NCBI RefSeq assembly: GCF_000003815.2
Contig: NC_049991.1
Coordinates: forward strand, 4,142,437 to 4,206,436
DNA from: Branchiostoma floridae
Lineage: Eukaryota; Chordata; Leptocardii; Amphioxiformes; Branchiostomatidae
DNA: 64,000 bases
Direction of reading: 5' to 3'
The notes under the pieces were generated by a model. It saw only the letters and a list, made by a program, of their open reading frames with translations, was not told the origin of the DNA and made no database searches. A program made the position numbers and the translations under genes. This document shows positions 1 through 11,800 of the stretch, piece after piece (positions within the stretch are counted from its first letter, which is position 1; every line of letters starts with the position of its first letter).

Positions 1-500
1 TTAGGCTATCTACACACCAAAAATCATGACGATCCGTCAACACGTTCATATTTTCTCATTAATAATGCAAATGAGATCATCATCGGCATAATTGATATGT
101 ATTGATATTTTTTTCTTTCTCAGCTACAAAAGTTTCAAGTTTGAAAGGCCTATAAAGGAATGCAGTGGATTTACAAACTTTCCTCATTAATTATGCAAAT
201 TAGCTGTCGATTTGCATAATTAGCATTCTATTGGCTATCTACATACCAAATATCAGGACGATCCGTCAACACTTTCATATTTTCATAATTAATATGTATT
301 GATATTTCTCTCTTTCTCATCTATATATGTGAAGTCTATATATGTGAAGTTCGAAAGTTCTATCATGAAATGCACGGGATTTATAAACTTTCCTCATTAA
401 TTACGCAAATTAGTTGCTGATTTGCATGATTATTATTCCGTTAGGTACATTGTTACTAGGGCTATCTACATACCAAAAAAAATGACGATCCATCAAAACG
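1..500. repeat. AT-rich tandem repeat, ~230-bp unit
   Basis: Units start near 4, 233 and 460 with GGCTATCTACA(C/T)ACCAAA and contain GACGATCC(G/A)TCAA and TTTCCTCATTAATTA(T/C)GCAAATTAG. The last unit runs into the dispersed repeat at 500-860, and a related start occurs at 3105. Confidence 0.7.
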
Positions 501-860
501 TTCACGGGTTATTCTCTTGCAAAGTTTGAAAAGAAATCGGTGACTGCAGTGCTAAACAAGCCGCTGGGGGGTTCAAACTTGCAGCACTTACTCTCTGCCC
601 CAAGGGCTATCTGCCACTTCAAAATCATAACCACAGCATGTCCAAAACAAGAGATATAAAAAATTGAGGTTCTGCTGCAGTACCTTAGCAAGCCGCTAGG
701 GGGCTCATTATCGAATTTGACCTTCGTTTTCTCGACCCCTACCCACATACCAAATATTATCGGGATCCATCCACGGCTTCTTGAGTTATGCTGTTAAAAG
801 ACAGACACACAGACTCACAAGCTCAAAACATAACCTTAGCCATTTTGGCAAAGGTAAAGA
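500..860. repeat. Dispersed ~400-bp repeat, copy 1
   Basis: Carries CAAGCCGCTGGGGGGTTC, CTCTCTGCCCCAAGGGCTAT, GAGTTATGCTGT and CCTTAGCCATTTTGGCAAAG, shared in the same order with 1990-2400 and 3105-3500. No coding support; the frames on both strands are shadows of the repeat. Confidence 0.7.
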
Positions 861-1989
861 TATGGCACAAACTCTGTCTATAGAGGTTACACATCTAAGT
901 AGAAGAAATTACATGGCACAGAGTAAATCGAAACCTGAAGAAATTCCCTTTCATGAAGAGTCATGCGTTTCAAATAGCATAAACTATCTTTTATCATTGA
1001 TATTCTGTCGTAAACAAGTGAAACAAATGTCCATACATAAATGAGTCTGAATTAGTTTCCTTTAATTAGTACGTAACTGTCTGCAACTTCTAGGAGCAAA
1101 AGACCACTAGGGATCTACCTGACTTAAGCAGGGCTTAAGGAAAGGCATTATGTAACTTTCGGACAAGACAGACCTGCAAAAAGTAGATTTCCCTAACATT
1201 ACTTGGCACAGTACAATAAGTACTGCCCCTAAAGCATTAAATTACAATAACCACCGAGAGAATCAATATACTATTGTCAGGGCTGTTTAAGAACTGCAAT
1301 CTTCCACATTGAATAAGATAAACAAATGCAACTCAACTCTAAACTACACTGTACCGCCATTTACTGTACTACCCAGAGTCTATGGGAACTTTAGAGACAC
1401 CCTACAATTCAAACTACAATCAGTAGTATCAAACTATCCTTTCCTCTCTTATCGTTTCAATACCTTACATGTCAATCTTACCTGTCAATTAGGTTATACA
1501 CAGTTGCTTGCAGACCCTAAAGACCTTCAAGTTAATCCATGCTCCACCAGTATCCACAAAAATCCCTGTTTTCAAATTATCTCTTGACCAAAAACAAAGT
1601 TGCTTGACTCTGTGCTTAGAAATCCATATGCCACCTCACCTTATTATTAGGGCATCACCCTTGACCTCAACATCAAGTGATTGACAGCAAATGGATGCCT
1701 GCACATCCAAGGACAAAGCTAAAGGGTCAATCAACCACTCGCCTACATACAAAAAATAATTAAAGTCTGTTGTTCCCTTCTTGAGTTATGAAAATGTCCT
1801 TTTCATCAACAAATTTCTACCCATTTTGAACTACATGGTACTGTCCGCCTGTCTGGAAAGGTCAAGGAGTCTGACCCATGGGCCTTAGGAACGCGTCAAC
1901 TGTGCTGTACAGCTGCTAGCGGTGGAATCAACCAAACCAGGCTGGGGGGGGGTTGTAATTCTTCAGAATTTTTTGACAAAAATGCCCCG
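861..1989. other. No gene or clear repeat seen
   Basis: AT-rich single-copy-looking DNA with one 92-codon frame at 1309-1587 that lacks recognisable protein features. Confidence 0.5.
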
Positions 1990-2400
1990 GCTATCCCTAA
2001 ACTAGCTGCTAGGGGCTAGAAAATTATGTCACTAACTTCTGAGCACAAGAGCTATCTAACAGCCAAAATTCATGACCATAGCTTGTTTAGAGGATGAGAA
2101 AACACACCCGGAGGTTGCGCTGCAGTACCAAGGGAAGTCGCTAGGGGGTCATTATCGAACTCCCCCCTCGTTTTACAGACCCCTAGCCACCCACCAAATA
2201 TCATCAGCATCCGTCGAAATCTTCTCGAGTTATGCTGTCTGCAGACAAAAGTTTGCAACTAAACCCGCAGACCCCTACTCACCCACCAAATATCAGCTGC
2301 ATCCGTCGCAGTCTTCTCGAGTTATGCTGTTCACAAACAGGGGGAAAACACACAACCGGACCGAAAATATAGGCCTTAGCCATTCTGGCAAAGGTAGTTA
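1990..2400. repeat. Dispersed ~400-bp repeat, copy 2
   Basis: Same order of motifs as copy 1, including GCTGCAGTACC, GTCGCTAGGGGGTCATTATC, CCACCAAATATCA (twice) and CCTTAGCCATTCTGGCAAAG. Confidence 0.7.
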
Positions 2401-2545
2401 CAAAGAAATTCTAAGATATACAAAATGATTTTACCATTAACGATACCGTTACTTATTTGATAATCCATCGTTATCGTATTTTATATATCACTTTATACTT
2501 TATTACCTTTTGATGCAGTTTCGTTAAATACAAGGTGCTTTAGAA

Positions 2546-2720
2546 AGTAATGCCATTGGTTTTTATAACAGGGTCACTTTATCATCGAATGAGTTGAAAT
2601 TTGGCACAAAGGTGTAGGCACATGTCCTCTTGACAATGGGATATCTCAATTTGTTGTTCAGGTTTTCATGAGCGAATCAGTCACTCATAGAAACCTGAAC
2701 AACAAATTAAGATATTAAAA
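2546..2720. repeat. Foldback with ~30-bp stem beside mariner-like MITE sequence
   Basis: Arms 2641-2670 and 2685-2716 pair almost completely around AATTTGTTGTTCAGGTTT with a loop near 12 nt. The preceding 90 bases (AAAGTAATGCCATTGG, CATCGAATGAGTTGAAATTT) resemble the element at 12573-12724. Confidence 0.6.
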
Positions 2721-2869
2721 AGTCCGTGTTAATATCGTGTAACTGTATTTTTGTACAATCGCTTTGGTTGGCATTTTTAAAAAAATGATTAAAAGAAGAA
2801 ACACTATATACTTACCTATCCTATTTTCCCGACCGAGATCTGAAACACATCATCATGTTTCATGGTATA

Positions 2870-3100
2870 ACTGGATGTCCCTGTGGCTCAACTGGTAGCA
2901 GCCTCACAGTTGATCTATCTCCTGTTTCCAATTAATTTGTAGCTGGGAGCCACTCGTATGATTCTAGGAATGACTTCTCGGTTGTGGCATTTGAAGCCCC
3001 GAATACTATCTTTCGAAAGGGACGTAATATGGGTGTCTCATATATAAGTGGCTCGTCGAGTACGCTCAAAGCTATACCCTGCATCTGAAACAGCAAGGAA
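2870..3100 (+). mobile_element. SINE-like fragment with tRNA-like head
   Basis: CCCTGTGGCTCAACTGGTAG looks like a tRNA A-box head. The body has CTTTCGAAAGGGACGTAATA and CTATACCCTGCA, shared with 25150-25250 (CTTTCGGAAGAGACGTAAAA). Confidence 0.4.
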
Positions 3101-3104
3101 ACAT

Positions 3105-3500
3105 AACAAAAATCATGATGATCCGTCAACACATTCTCGTTATTCTCGTCCAAAATTTGAAAGGAAATCGGCGCCTACAGTTAAAACAAGGCCACTTGGG
3201 GTCCAAATTTACAGCACTTACTCTCTGCCCCCAAGAGCTATTTACCACTAAAGAATTACAACAACAGCATGTCCAGAACACGAGATATAAAAAATAGTGG
3301 TTCTACTGCAGAACCTTAGCAAGCCACTAGGGGGCCACTATCGAACTGGACCTTTGTTTTCCCGACCCCTACCCACCAACCAAATATCTTCAGGATCCAT
3401 CCAAGGCTCCTCGAGTTATGCTGTGAACAGCACCGACAGACAGGCAGACAGACAGACAGACAAACACGCTCAAGACATAGTCTTCTGTCGAAGGCAAATG
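3105..3500. repeat. Dispersed ~400-bp repeat, copy 3
   Basis: Repeats copies 1 and 2: ATCATGATGATCCGTCAAC, CTCTCTGCCCCCAAGAGCTA, CAAGCCACTAGGGGGCCACT, GAGTTATGCTGTG, then a short CAGA-type microsatellite at 3436-3460. Confidence 0.7.
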
Positions 3501-3673
3501 TAGGGCGCCATTCATTACAAGGGTTGAAAAAAACGATAGACCTAACCACATCATATCCATGGAAGCTATCGCGTGATATTTTAAAACTAGGAGTTAAAAT
3601 CAACAGTAGTCCACAGGGGGCAAATTTTTCGCTTTCTTGACGGAAACCCGGGCGCAATTGCAACCATAGCATA

Positions 3674-4157
3674 AAGGTGGTACCTCACTGCACTTGGGGC
3701 ACCTGTAAGGCACTGCGGGGTTCGAAAGATTACTCAACGAAATAGAGATAAAGAATTTTTTTTTTGTTCTTACGTTTTGCGTATGTTTTTTTTTGTCTAA
3801 TCTAAGTCATACTATTACGTATTACGCAATATCAAGATAATAGAAAAAAAATCTGCTAAAATAGCACAAAAGTGCCGCAGTCAACGAACCCCGCAGAGCC
3901 ACACCAGTGCCCCAATTGCAGTGAGATACCACCCAAAGGTGTCGCACTGCGGGGTTCACTGCGGCACTGTTGTACTATTTTGGCAGATTTCTTTTAGATT
4001 TTTTAGATTTAGACATTGCGTAATGCGTAAATATGACTTGGAAGACAACAAAATTCAATCGTAAGAAAATTCGTTCTTTATCTCTGAAAGTCGCTGAGCG
4101 ATCTTTCGAACCCCGCAGTGCCGCACCGGTGCCGCAAGTGCAGTGAGATACCACCTT
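3674..4157. mobile_element. Two abutting TIR elements (GGTGGTA.CTCACTGCA family)
   Basis: First element about 3674-3932: AAGGTGGTACCTCACTGCAC at the left and GCAGTGAGATACCACC at the right, with CACTGCGGGGTTCGAAAGAT just inside. A second overlapping copy ends at 4157 with GTGCAGTGAGATACCACCTT. Interior is AT-rich with no coding frame. A third copy is at 30308-30566. Confidence 0.65.
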
Positions 4158-4159
4158 AA

Positions 4160-5545
4160 CCAGTAATGAGAATTGACACCCCCCCCCCCCCCTTTTCATG
4201 CACGGACAGTAACTTTGATGAACCGGAGCGATTGTAGAAACCGCGGATCAAATTTATCCTGTGAAAAGGCCTCAGCAGTGCGGCTTGTACACTTACCCTG
4301 AGGGCGTTAACACTTTCGCAGCGTCGTCCTTTCATTTAATCCTGATTAGATTTTGCTCTTCTTGCTCACAATAAAGTAAAGTACAACCACGGCCCTAGTA
4401 ATCGTCGTAATAAGGTTCCCTTCGCTTATAGTAATGATAATAGTGTACATTTTGTCAGGACACGTTGCAAGTAATGGTTTTGCAGGACGATGCCTGAGTT
4501 AGGTTGTTTTAAAACGATTGCTGATCAAAAATTTAATACTAGATGAATTGTCCTGCGAAGCTGGTGTGTTACGCCGAAGGGCGGTTATACCAGCTATATA
4601 GCATGCACATACAGATGCAGGTTATGCCAGTTCATTCTAGTGACGCTAGAAAAGAGTGATGGATGTCACTCAAAACGTCCGGAAGTAGATCTCTTGGGTT
4701 TTTTCAATCCAGTTGTGGGGATTGAATTGTATTTGAATACAGTTGTATATATTCTACACAGAGATGACTTGCCTTCATAATTGGAACGCACTGACATATT
4801 GTAGAATATTCTTCAAATTCGTAAAGGCTTAAAATTGAAATGCATCTTGTTGTTAATCTGTTGTAGTGATATGTCCGTACAATGTATTACTCAACAATAT
4901 TTCAATGTGTCGACGTCATACAATAATTCTTAAATCTTATGGATTATTTCTGCGACTGCGGTGAAAAAATACTGTACAGGTAGATATAGGCTCTCAAGTT
5001 AATTTTAAATTCAAGTATCTCAATAGAAATGAACTTAACATATGTTCTATCCACATTTCAACGATGTTGAAGTTTTGTATATACTTCCTAGGCCCCTGTT
5101 CTTCAAATTTACAAAAGTCCTACAATAAATATCATTTGACTGTCAAACCTTTTATTCGGTATGTTAAACTAGTATCTAATATTATTCATAAAAACAGGAT
5201 AATTTGATCTTCCTCCTACTAAGTTGTTTTCGTTTTTCGAACATTGCCCCTTTACAAGTGTTTCATTTTAGAAACGTTTATATGCTGTAGAGAGCATTTC
5301 CAACAGAGAAAAATCATTTTATTTAGATGCAAGGTTTTCTGACATAATATATTGAATAAATGAAGACCTTTATTGTACATACATACCAACTGGGTTCAGT
5401 ACAGGTCGCAACAAAAGATACATAAAATACATACAATGAATCTACAATACACAAGAGTCCTATTCTACTACGTGAATTCGACTTCTCCTTGTTTCTTTGT
5501 GATATTAAAAATGTAGGATTAGATATGCTTTATAATATATCTTCG
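4160..5545. other. Intergenic, mostly featureless
   Basis: AT-rich DNA upstream of the NIT-GC gene. It holds a poly-C run at 4180-4191 and a hairpin with a hammerhead-like core at 4645-4680. No coding support. Confidence 0.4.
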
Positions 5546-5554
5546 TGCGCATGC
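5546..5554 (+). promoter_or_regulatory. NRF-1-like site upstream of the NIT-GC start
   Basis: TGCGCATGC lies about 250 bases before the exon 1 ATG, resembling half to three quarters of the NRF-1 palindrome common in TATA-less animal promoters. Only suggestive. Confidence 0.2.
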
Positions 5555-5800
5555 TCTAACACCTTCCTCGTCTTTCGAGAGCCATCTTTGGCTTTGCTAA
5601 TTAGTGGGGCTGCTGTTCCCAAACGAGCAAATCCGCACTCAACATTTTCCCGCTGAATAGCCACCCTTTCCCGGCTTGTTTTCCTACAATTATACGGTCG
5701 CTCTTAAGGATGGAGGAAACGTGACAGGAGGAAAAGTCAGGCAAATAAGAACAGCTGTTGTTTGGAACGGCTCTGAAAGAAGCGCCGCGAAAGGAGCGTT

Positions 5801-5866
5801 ATGGAGTGGATCACGCAACGGACGGCGCGCCGCATCGCGGTGCCGATCTCCGTGGACTCGCTACAG
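5801..5866 (+). CDS. NIT-GC exon 1: start codon and cytosolic N-terminus
   Basis: Residues 1-22, beginning [15 protein letters not shown]. The ATG is the first in frame after a TGA at 5774 and has G at +4. The exon ends CTACAG before a GTACAT donor in phase 0, matching the phase-0 acceptor of the next exon. The two longer overlapping frames here run through the donor into tandem repeat and were not chosen. No domain is recognisable; Arg-rich residues suit a cytosolic end before TM1. Confidence 0.68.
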
Positions 5867-8800
5867 GTACATGCAAGCATATTGTATTTTTGGGAGGGCC
5901 GTTTAAGCTGCACATACTAACCTCATGTGTCTTCTCTGTTTGTTTGTTTGTTTGTTTGTTTGTTTATTTGTTGAAGTTTCACATGCAAGCCTCGTATACC
6001 ATTCCTTAGAATTAATGCCGACATATTTCGTCACTTGCAAGCATGTGGTCTTTATTTGTTTGTCTGTTTTTGTTTGTTTGTTGGTTAAAGTTCACATGCA
6101 AGCCTCGTCTACCATTTCTTAGTATGAATGGATGCAGACATGTTGCCTTACATACAAGCATATCTGTGTTTTTGGGGCCGTTTAAGTTTCAAATACAAGC
6201 CTCGTATACCATTCCTTAGAATGAATGCAGACATATTTCGTCTCTTGCAAGAATGTTTTCTTTATTTGTCTGTTTGTTTGTTGGTTGGTTGGTTAAAGTT
6301 CACATGCAAGCCTCGTCTACCATTTCTTAGTATGAATGAATGCAGACATGTTTCCTTACATACAAGCATATTTGTGTTTTTTGGGGGGCCGTTTAAGTTG
6401 CACATATTAGCCTGATGTGTCGTTTCTTAGAAAGAATGCAGACATTTTTGTCCAACTGAGCTAAGTACAGTTCAGAATAGAAGATAAAACATAGATGTAA
6501 AAGTATCAGAGATAAGGTATTAGTCTAGCACAGAAGTTCGGATCCTTCTCGCTTCGATATGGCAAATAATCAGAGCTTAGCTCCGGTAATATATTTCAAT
6601 AAATTTTGTCAGAGCCCGAAGATAGGAAGACGCGCTTTGAAATTTCCGTTTGTACAAATGATGTAAAAATGTTTTGGTATATAAACGTTCATTGACAGAT
6701 AATGTCAATTTCGCTTATATAAAGCTCAAAGTGAATCGAAACAACACAAAAATTAAAACATTAACAGAACAGTTTTAGATGGAAGACGTTGTTTTTGATA
6801 TCTGTCTTGGATTTCCAACGTATTAATCAAATTTGTACGACGGTGAAGAATGAAAATGAGATATTTTTGTATTTCTAAAGTCCCAATGTGTAGCAAAATG
6901 CGTTAGCATCCGTCACATACTAGTATTCAGATGATGACATTTAAAATTCTAGTCCTACTTTAAAAAAAAAACAACTCTAAACCACTCGCTTATCTGACCT
7001 ACAGCGATTTTTGGTGCCGTAATTTTAGTCTGAAATTAAGTAAAATCTTTTATTTTTGGATAGTTACCTACAAGTACACGTAATATGAAGTGATGATGAG
7101 ACGCAAAGCATGGTGTAGCACAGTGTGGCGCGACTTGAGGGATTTCGCCCCAAACCCAGAGGTCCCGCGTTTGAGGAGATTCAAGGACATTCAAAGAGCC
7201 CACAGCGCCGACCGAAAATAGGAACTGTGGGGGTCCATCCTACTATGACTAGAAAGTCCTTATAGTACAAGGGTTGCAGCTGTGACAATTACTGTACTGC
7301 CTTGTTGAAGTGACTGTAAATTATGTGCTGTGTACAGACCCTTGTAAAGCTAAGGGCGCACCCCGCCGTACATCACCGACCCTGTGCACTTGCAATTGCA
7401 AAAGACACTTTACATGACTTTTCTCATTTCACTTAGGTGAAAAAAGGAGTACCTAGCTTTTGCTAAAGCCGTCCCTCGGTTAGGACGTTAAATGGAGGTC
7501 CCGTGTTTGGGGAAAGCCACACCATAAGCACGTATAAGAACCAACCACACTTGTTAAAAGAGTAGGGGAACAAATCTTACAGTCTGTATATAAGCTCCAA
7601 ATTCTTTAGCAAGATGAAGTTTGTAGCCTCAAACGAAAGAAGAAAACCTAGCACTTTGTTTTGCAAGACAGATAAATCCTACAGGGCACATGCATGACTG
7701 TCACCAATAGGTTTCCGTTGCTGAAAATAAACTTGAAAGTTCGTCTGTGTTGGTAGAAGTCATTGTTGAAGTAAATTTAACTGTAATATCCAACACAAAA
7801 ATTGGACTCAACTAAAGTTTCGACTGAACAGCACCGGTCTTTTTCAAGGTATGAGCAATCCACTGCTGATATCACGTTATGTAGATAGAACACGTGACTC
7901 AGTAAGCAGTGGATCATACGTTGCAGAAAGTCTATGGCGCCCACCGTCTCTATTCAGGGATGGTTGTTAAGCTCTGATCTAGACGGCTTCTTTAATCCCT
8001 CTAGCGAAAAAGTCTGGGCCTATGTCCAAGGTCTTAACTTTGTCCAGTGAAACCGAATGACCCGGTGATTCTATGTAAATATTATTAAAATTGCTACAAT
8101 CAAAACTGATGATTTTGTATGTTGTTTTGCTGTTGCAGGTGAGCCAGAGCCTTTCTCCACGGCCCAGCGCGAGTTCCATAGACATCCGGATGGACACCGG
8201 TACCGTACAGAGGAAGGAGGCCGTCAGGGCCGAACCAGCCAGCGAGAAAATGAAGCGGAAGCAGGTAAGTTTTCTCTGCATGATTCCCCTTTAAGCACGC
8301 TCTACACACGCTGAATTGTGTTTCCCTGTACTGTATGACGCCTTCTGGAAGCACGCTTTACACACACTAAAATAGCCTTTCGCTGGGCGACATCTGACGC
8401 CTTCTGAAAGGACGCTTAACACATGTCGCATCTACTTTTCGGCGGCTCCAGGAATCGTCCAAAAACCTTACGAAAACTAGATATCCAGGATTCGTACTTC
8501 CGGTGCCGTCAATCATGGTGATTGACAGTACAGAAAACATTATTATGCACGCCCATGTTTCCATATATGGGTCGACCTCGTGAGACCTCGACAGACTCAA
8601 GTTGCGAGAGATTAAAACCCGGAAGTGACCGCTGCCCTCCCCATGATAGGACGTCATCTGAATGCTACTAACACGTAAATAGAATGTGATGCTACACGAA
8701 AAACAACTTCAAACACACAACACATAATATAGTCGTGCGACTGTTATTGTCTATCGTTGTGGACAACGGTTGTCTTTAGACATGCGTTCAGAGTATTGTG

Positions 8801-11800
8801 CGGGGCACCCGCAGTGCAGGATACCATTGCGGTGCGTGCGTGACCCACAGTGACCGCTTGCTCGCAAATCAAAAATGGCGGGAGAATTCTTTATTTTCGT
8901 CAGGCGTTCAGGCCGTTTTCTAGATATCCAGGAATCGTCCTCCTGTTCAGGCCGTTTTCTGGATATCCAGGATTCATCCTGAGTCTGTTCAAGCCGTTTT
9001 CTGGATATCCAGGATTCGTCCTGAGTCTGTTCAAGCCGTTTTCTGGATATCCAGGATTCGTCCTGAGCCTGTTCAAGCCGTTTTCTGGATATCCAGGAAG
9101 CGTCCTCGTGTTCAAGCCGTTTCCTGGATATCCAGGATGTGGACCAGGCCTTGCGTGAGAAAGAGACGCCATCTGGATGCTATTAACACGTTACCGTGAA
9201 TGTGTCGCTATACGGAAAACAACAGTAACTTTATCCCATCTTGACTGCCATTTGTTAATTCATTACGCAAAAAGCATTTTGGGCCTGATACGTAAGTAAC
9301 ATGTAAACATCAAAGTATCATTATCAACATTCGTTTAAGTTCTGTAACACCAGGATCAGTAGAATAAACTACACGATCTTCTTGCGGGGAGATACAAAGA
9401 TGGCGGCTTTCTGACGAAAACAACATGCCCCCGCCCTCCGCATAGTCTCCTCCCTCGAAAACAGGAAGCTCCACCCCCACGTACACGTTCTGGATAAACA
9501 CCGTCGTCTATCCAGGAAACGTTCTGTTTGCGACGATTTCTGGATATCCAGGAATCGTCCTTCTGCTCAGGACGATTCCTGGATATCCAGGATTCGGCAT
9601 ATTACGAAAGTTAGATACTGACGAAAGTTGGATACAACAACACACACTGAATGACGTTTCCCTGCGCTGCATGGCGCCTTCTGTATGCACGTTTTACACA
9701 CACTGCAAGACGCCTTCTGGAAGCACACTTTGCACACACCAAAATGGCCTTTCACTGCACGGTATCACGCCTTCTGAAAGCACCTTTTACGCTCACTAAA
9801 ATAGCCCTTCGCTGCGCGACACCACGCCTTTTGAAAACACGTTTTACACACACCGAAATTGCGTTTCCCTGCGCTGTATGACACCTTCTGGAAGCACGTT
9901 TTAGGGGATCCGCAGGTCAATCCGCCATGCAAATTGATGGTGGTCGATTATAGTTCAGGGCCTAAAACTTCAAGATTTTTTTCCTGGTCAAATGGGTAGA
10001 AATCCTGGCAGTTTTGAGGTGGGTGTGACAGGGGAGGGTTTCTACTTTGTGATTAGGGCCAAAAAGCTGAGTTTGTGTGGTTTTCAGGGGGTATAAAGTT
10101 GGGACTTTTTTGTCCTAGCACATGGCCTCCTCACTGGGTTGTGGTGCGGTTTTGAGGTCATGGGTCAATCTTTCAGTTTCCCGGAAGTTCTCACCGTTAG
10201 ATTCATGCCGAAATGTGGTTTTTCGGATAGCTGAGATGTCGGGCTTTCATATGAGGGTATGTTTGTGTGCCAGTAACGTCAGATAGTTGAGTTACTAACA
10301 GTTGCTTTCTCCTCTTTTTTTGTATAGGAACCCATTGTTTAGAGGCTGCAAATTGAATCACCTGCGGATACCCTGAAGTGTTCCAGGTATCACCCTGCCC
10401 TCCCCCTTTTTAGCTATTTTGGGGCTGAATACACCTCCATATGTGTGAAATATGGTCCCAGGGGACATGCCATGCTAAATTTGTTGAGAATTTCCTATAT
10501 TTTAGCTGTTTTTATTTCACTGGTGTGCTAAAGGGCACTGCTTATAATGGAAATTGCCATTGGTGTAAAATGACTTGAGAGGGAGGATGGACTCTAGAGT
10601 CTATCACTCTTCCATTTGACCTGTATTCTATTGGCAATTGCGAAAGTAATTTATGAATAGTCCAAAAGAGTTCGGTTGGACTTGAACCACGTTACTTGGC
10701 AACGTCCCAGGGGAGGAGCCGCGAAAGCGGTCCAGCTCATGGATACAGGAGGTGTGTTTCTATGCCCCATTATCTTGTGTTTTGCTAACTTTTTGGGGAT
10801 GTTAGCATGATGTTAGCATGTGGCAGGTACCATGACAGCATACCAGAGTCTGTCAGTGCCATTTTCAGCACAAAAGATTAAGAAAGTGGTGTGTGCATTG
10901 AGTGAAATTGGCTTTGACCTACTTTTATTAAATGCCCAGCACACACCTTCTGAAAGTCCCTACAAAGCCTCTGAAACAACACTTCATGACCAAATTTCAG
11001 GTCTCTGTCACTGTAGAGGCAGTCTCTGTGTGTCAGAGTGACTAGCTTTTGGCATTTCTTGGCCTACATATGCCAGGTTTCTTGAAAACAGCTCTTGATA
11101 TATATGCCCTGCCCCCCCCCCCCCCTCAGACTCTGATGGCAGCCATGATACCTGTTATAAAAGTGAGTCCCAGGGGAGTATAAATCATTGAAATTCTTTC
11201 ATACTTTGGATAATATGTGACAACCCCTGTCTCCATTGTATGATAAAACTTTTTTTGTAAAAATCTGAACTTGGGCTCTGTGAAGGGGATCCGCAGGTCA
11301 ATCCGCCATGCAAATTGATGGTGGTCGATTATAGTTCAGGGCCTAAAACTTCAAGATTTTTTTCCTGGTCAAATGGGTAGAAATCCTGGCAGTTTTGAGG
11401 TGGGTGTGACAGGGGAGGGTTTCTACTTTGTGATTAGGGCCAAAAAGCTGAGTTTGTGTGGTTTTCAGGGGGTATAAAGTTGGGACTTTTTTGTCCTAGC
11501 ACATGGCCTCCTCACTGGGTTGTGGTGCGGTTTTGAGGTCATGGGTCAATCTTTCAGTTTCCCGGAAGTTCTCACCGTTAGATTCATGCCGAAATGTGGT
11601 TTTTCGGATAGCTGAGATGTCGGGCTTTCATATGAGGGTATGTTTGTGTGCCAGTAACGTCAGATAGTTGAGTTACTAACAGTTGCTTTCTCCTCTTTTT
11701 TTGTATAGGAACCCATTGTTTAGAGGCTGCAAATTGAATCACCTGCGGATACCCTGAAGTGTTCCAGGTATCACCCTGCCCTCCCCCTTTTTAGCTATTT

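Noticed and set aside
5676-5906. Longer alternative first exon of the cyclase gene
   Set aside because: The frame reads through the GTACAT donor and would be out of phase with exon 2; the shorter ATG at 5801 closes the phase.
8850-9172. Overlapping 102- and 90-codon frames on opposite strands
   Set aside because: Minisatellite with unit length divisible by three; no other coding signal.
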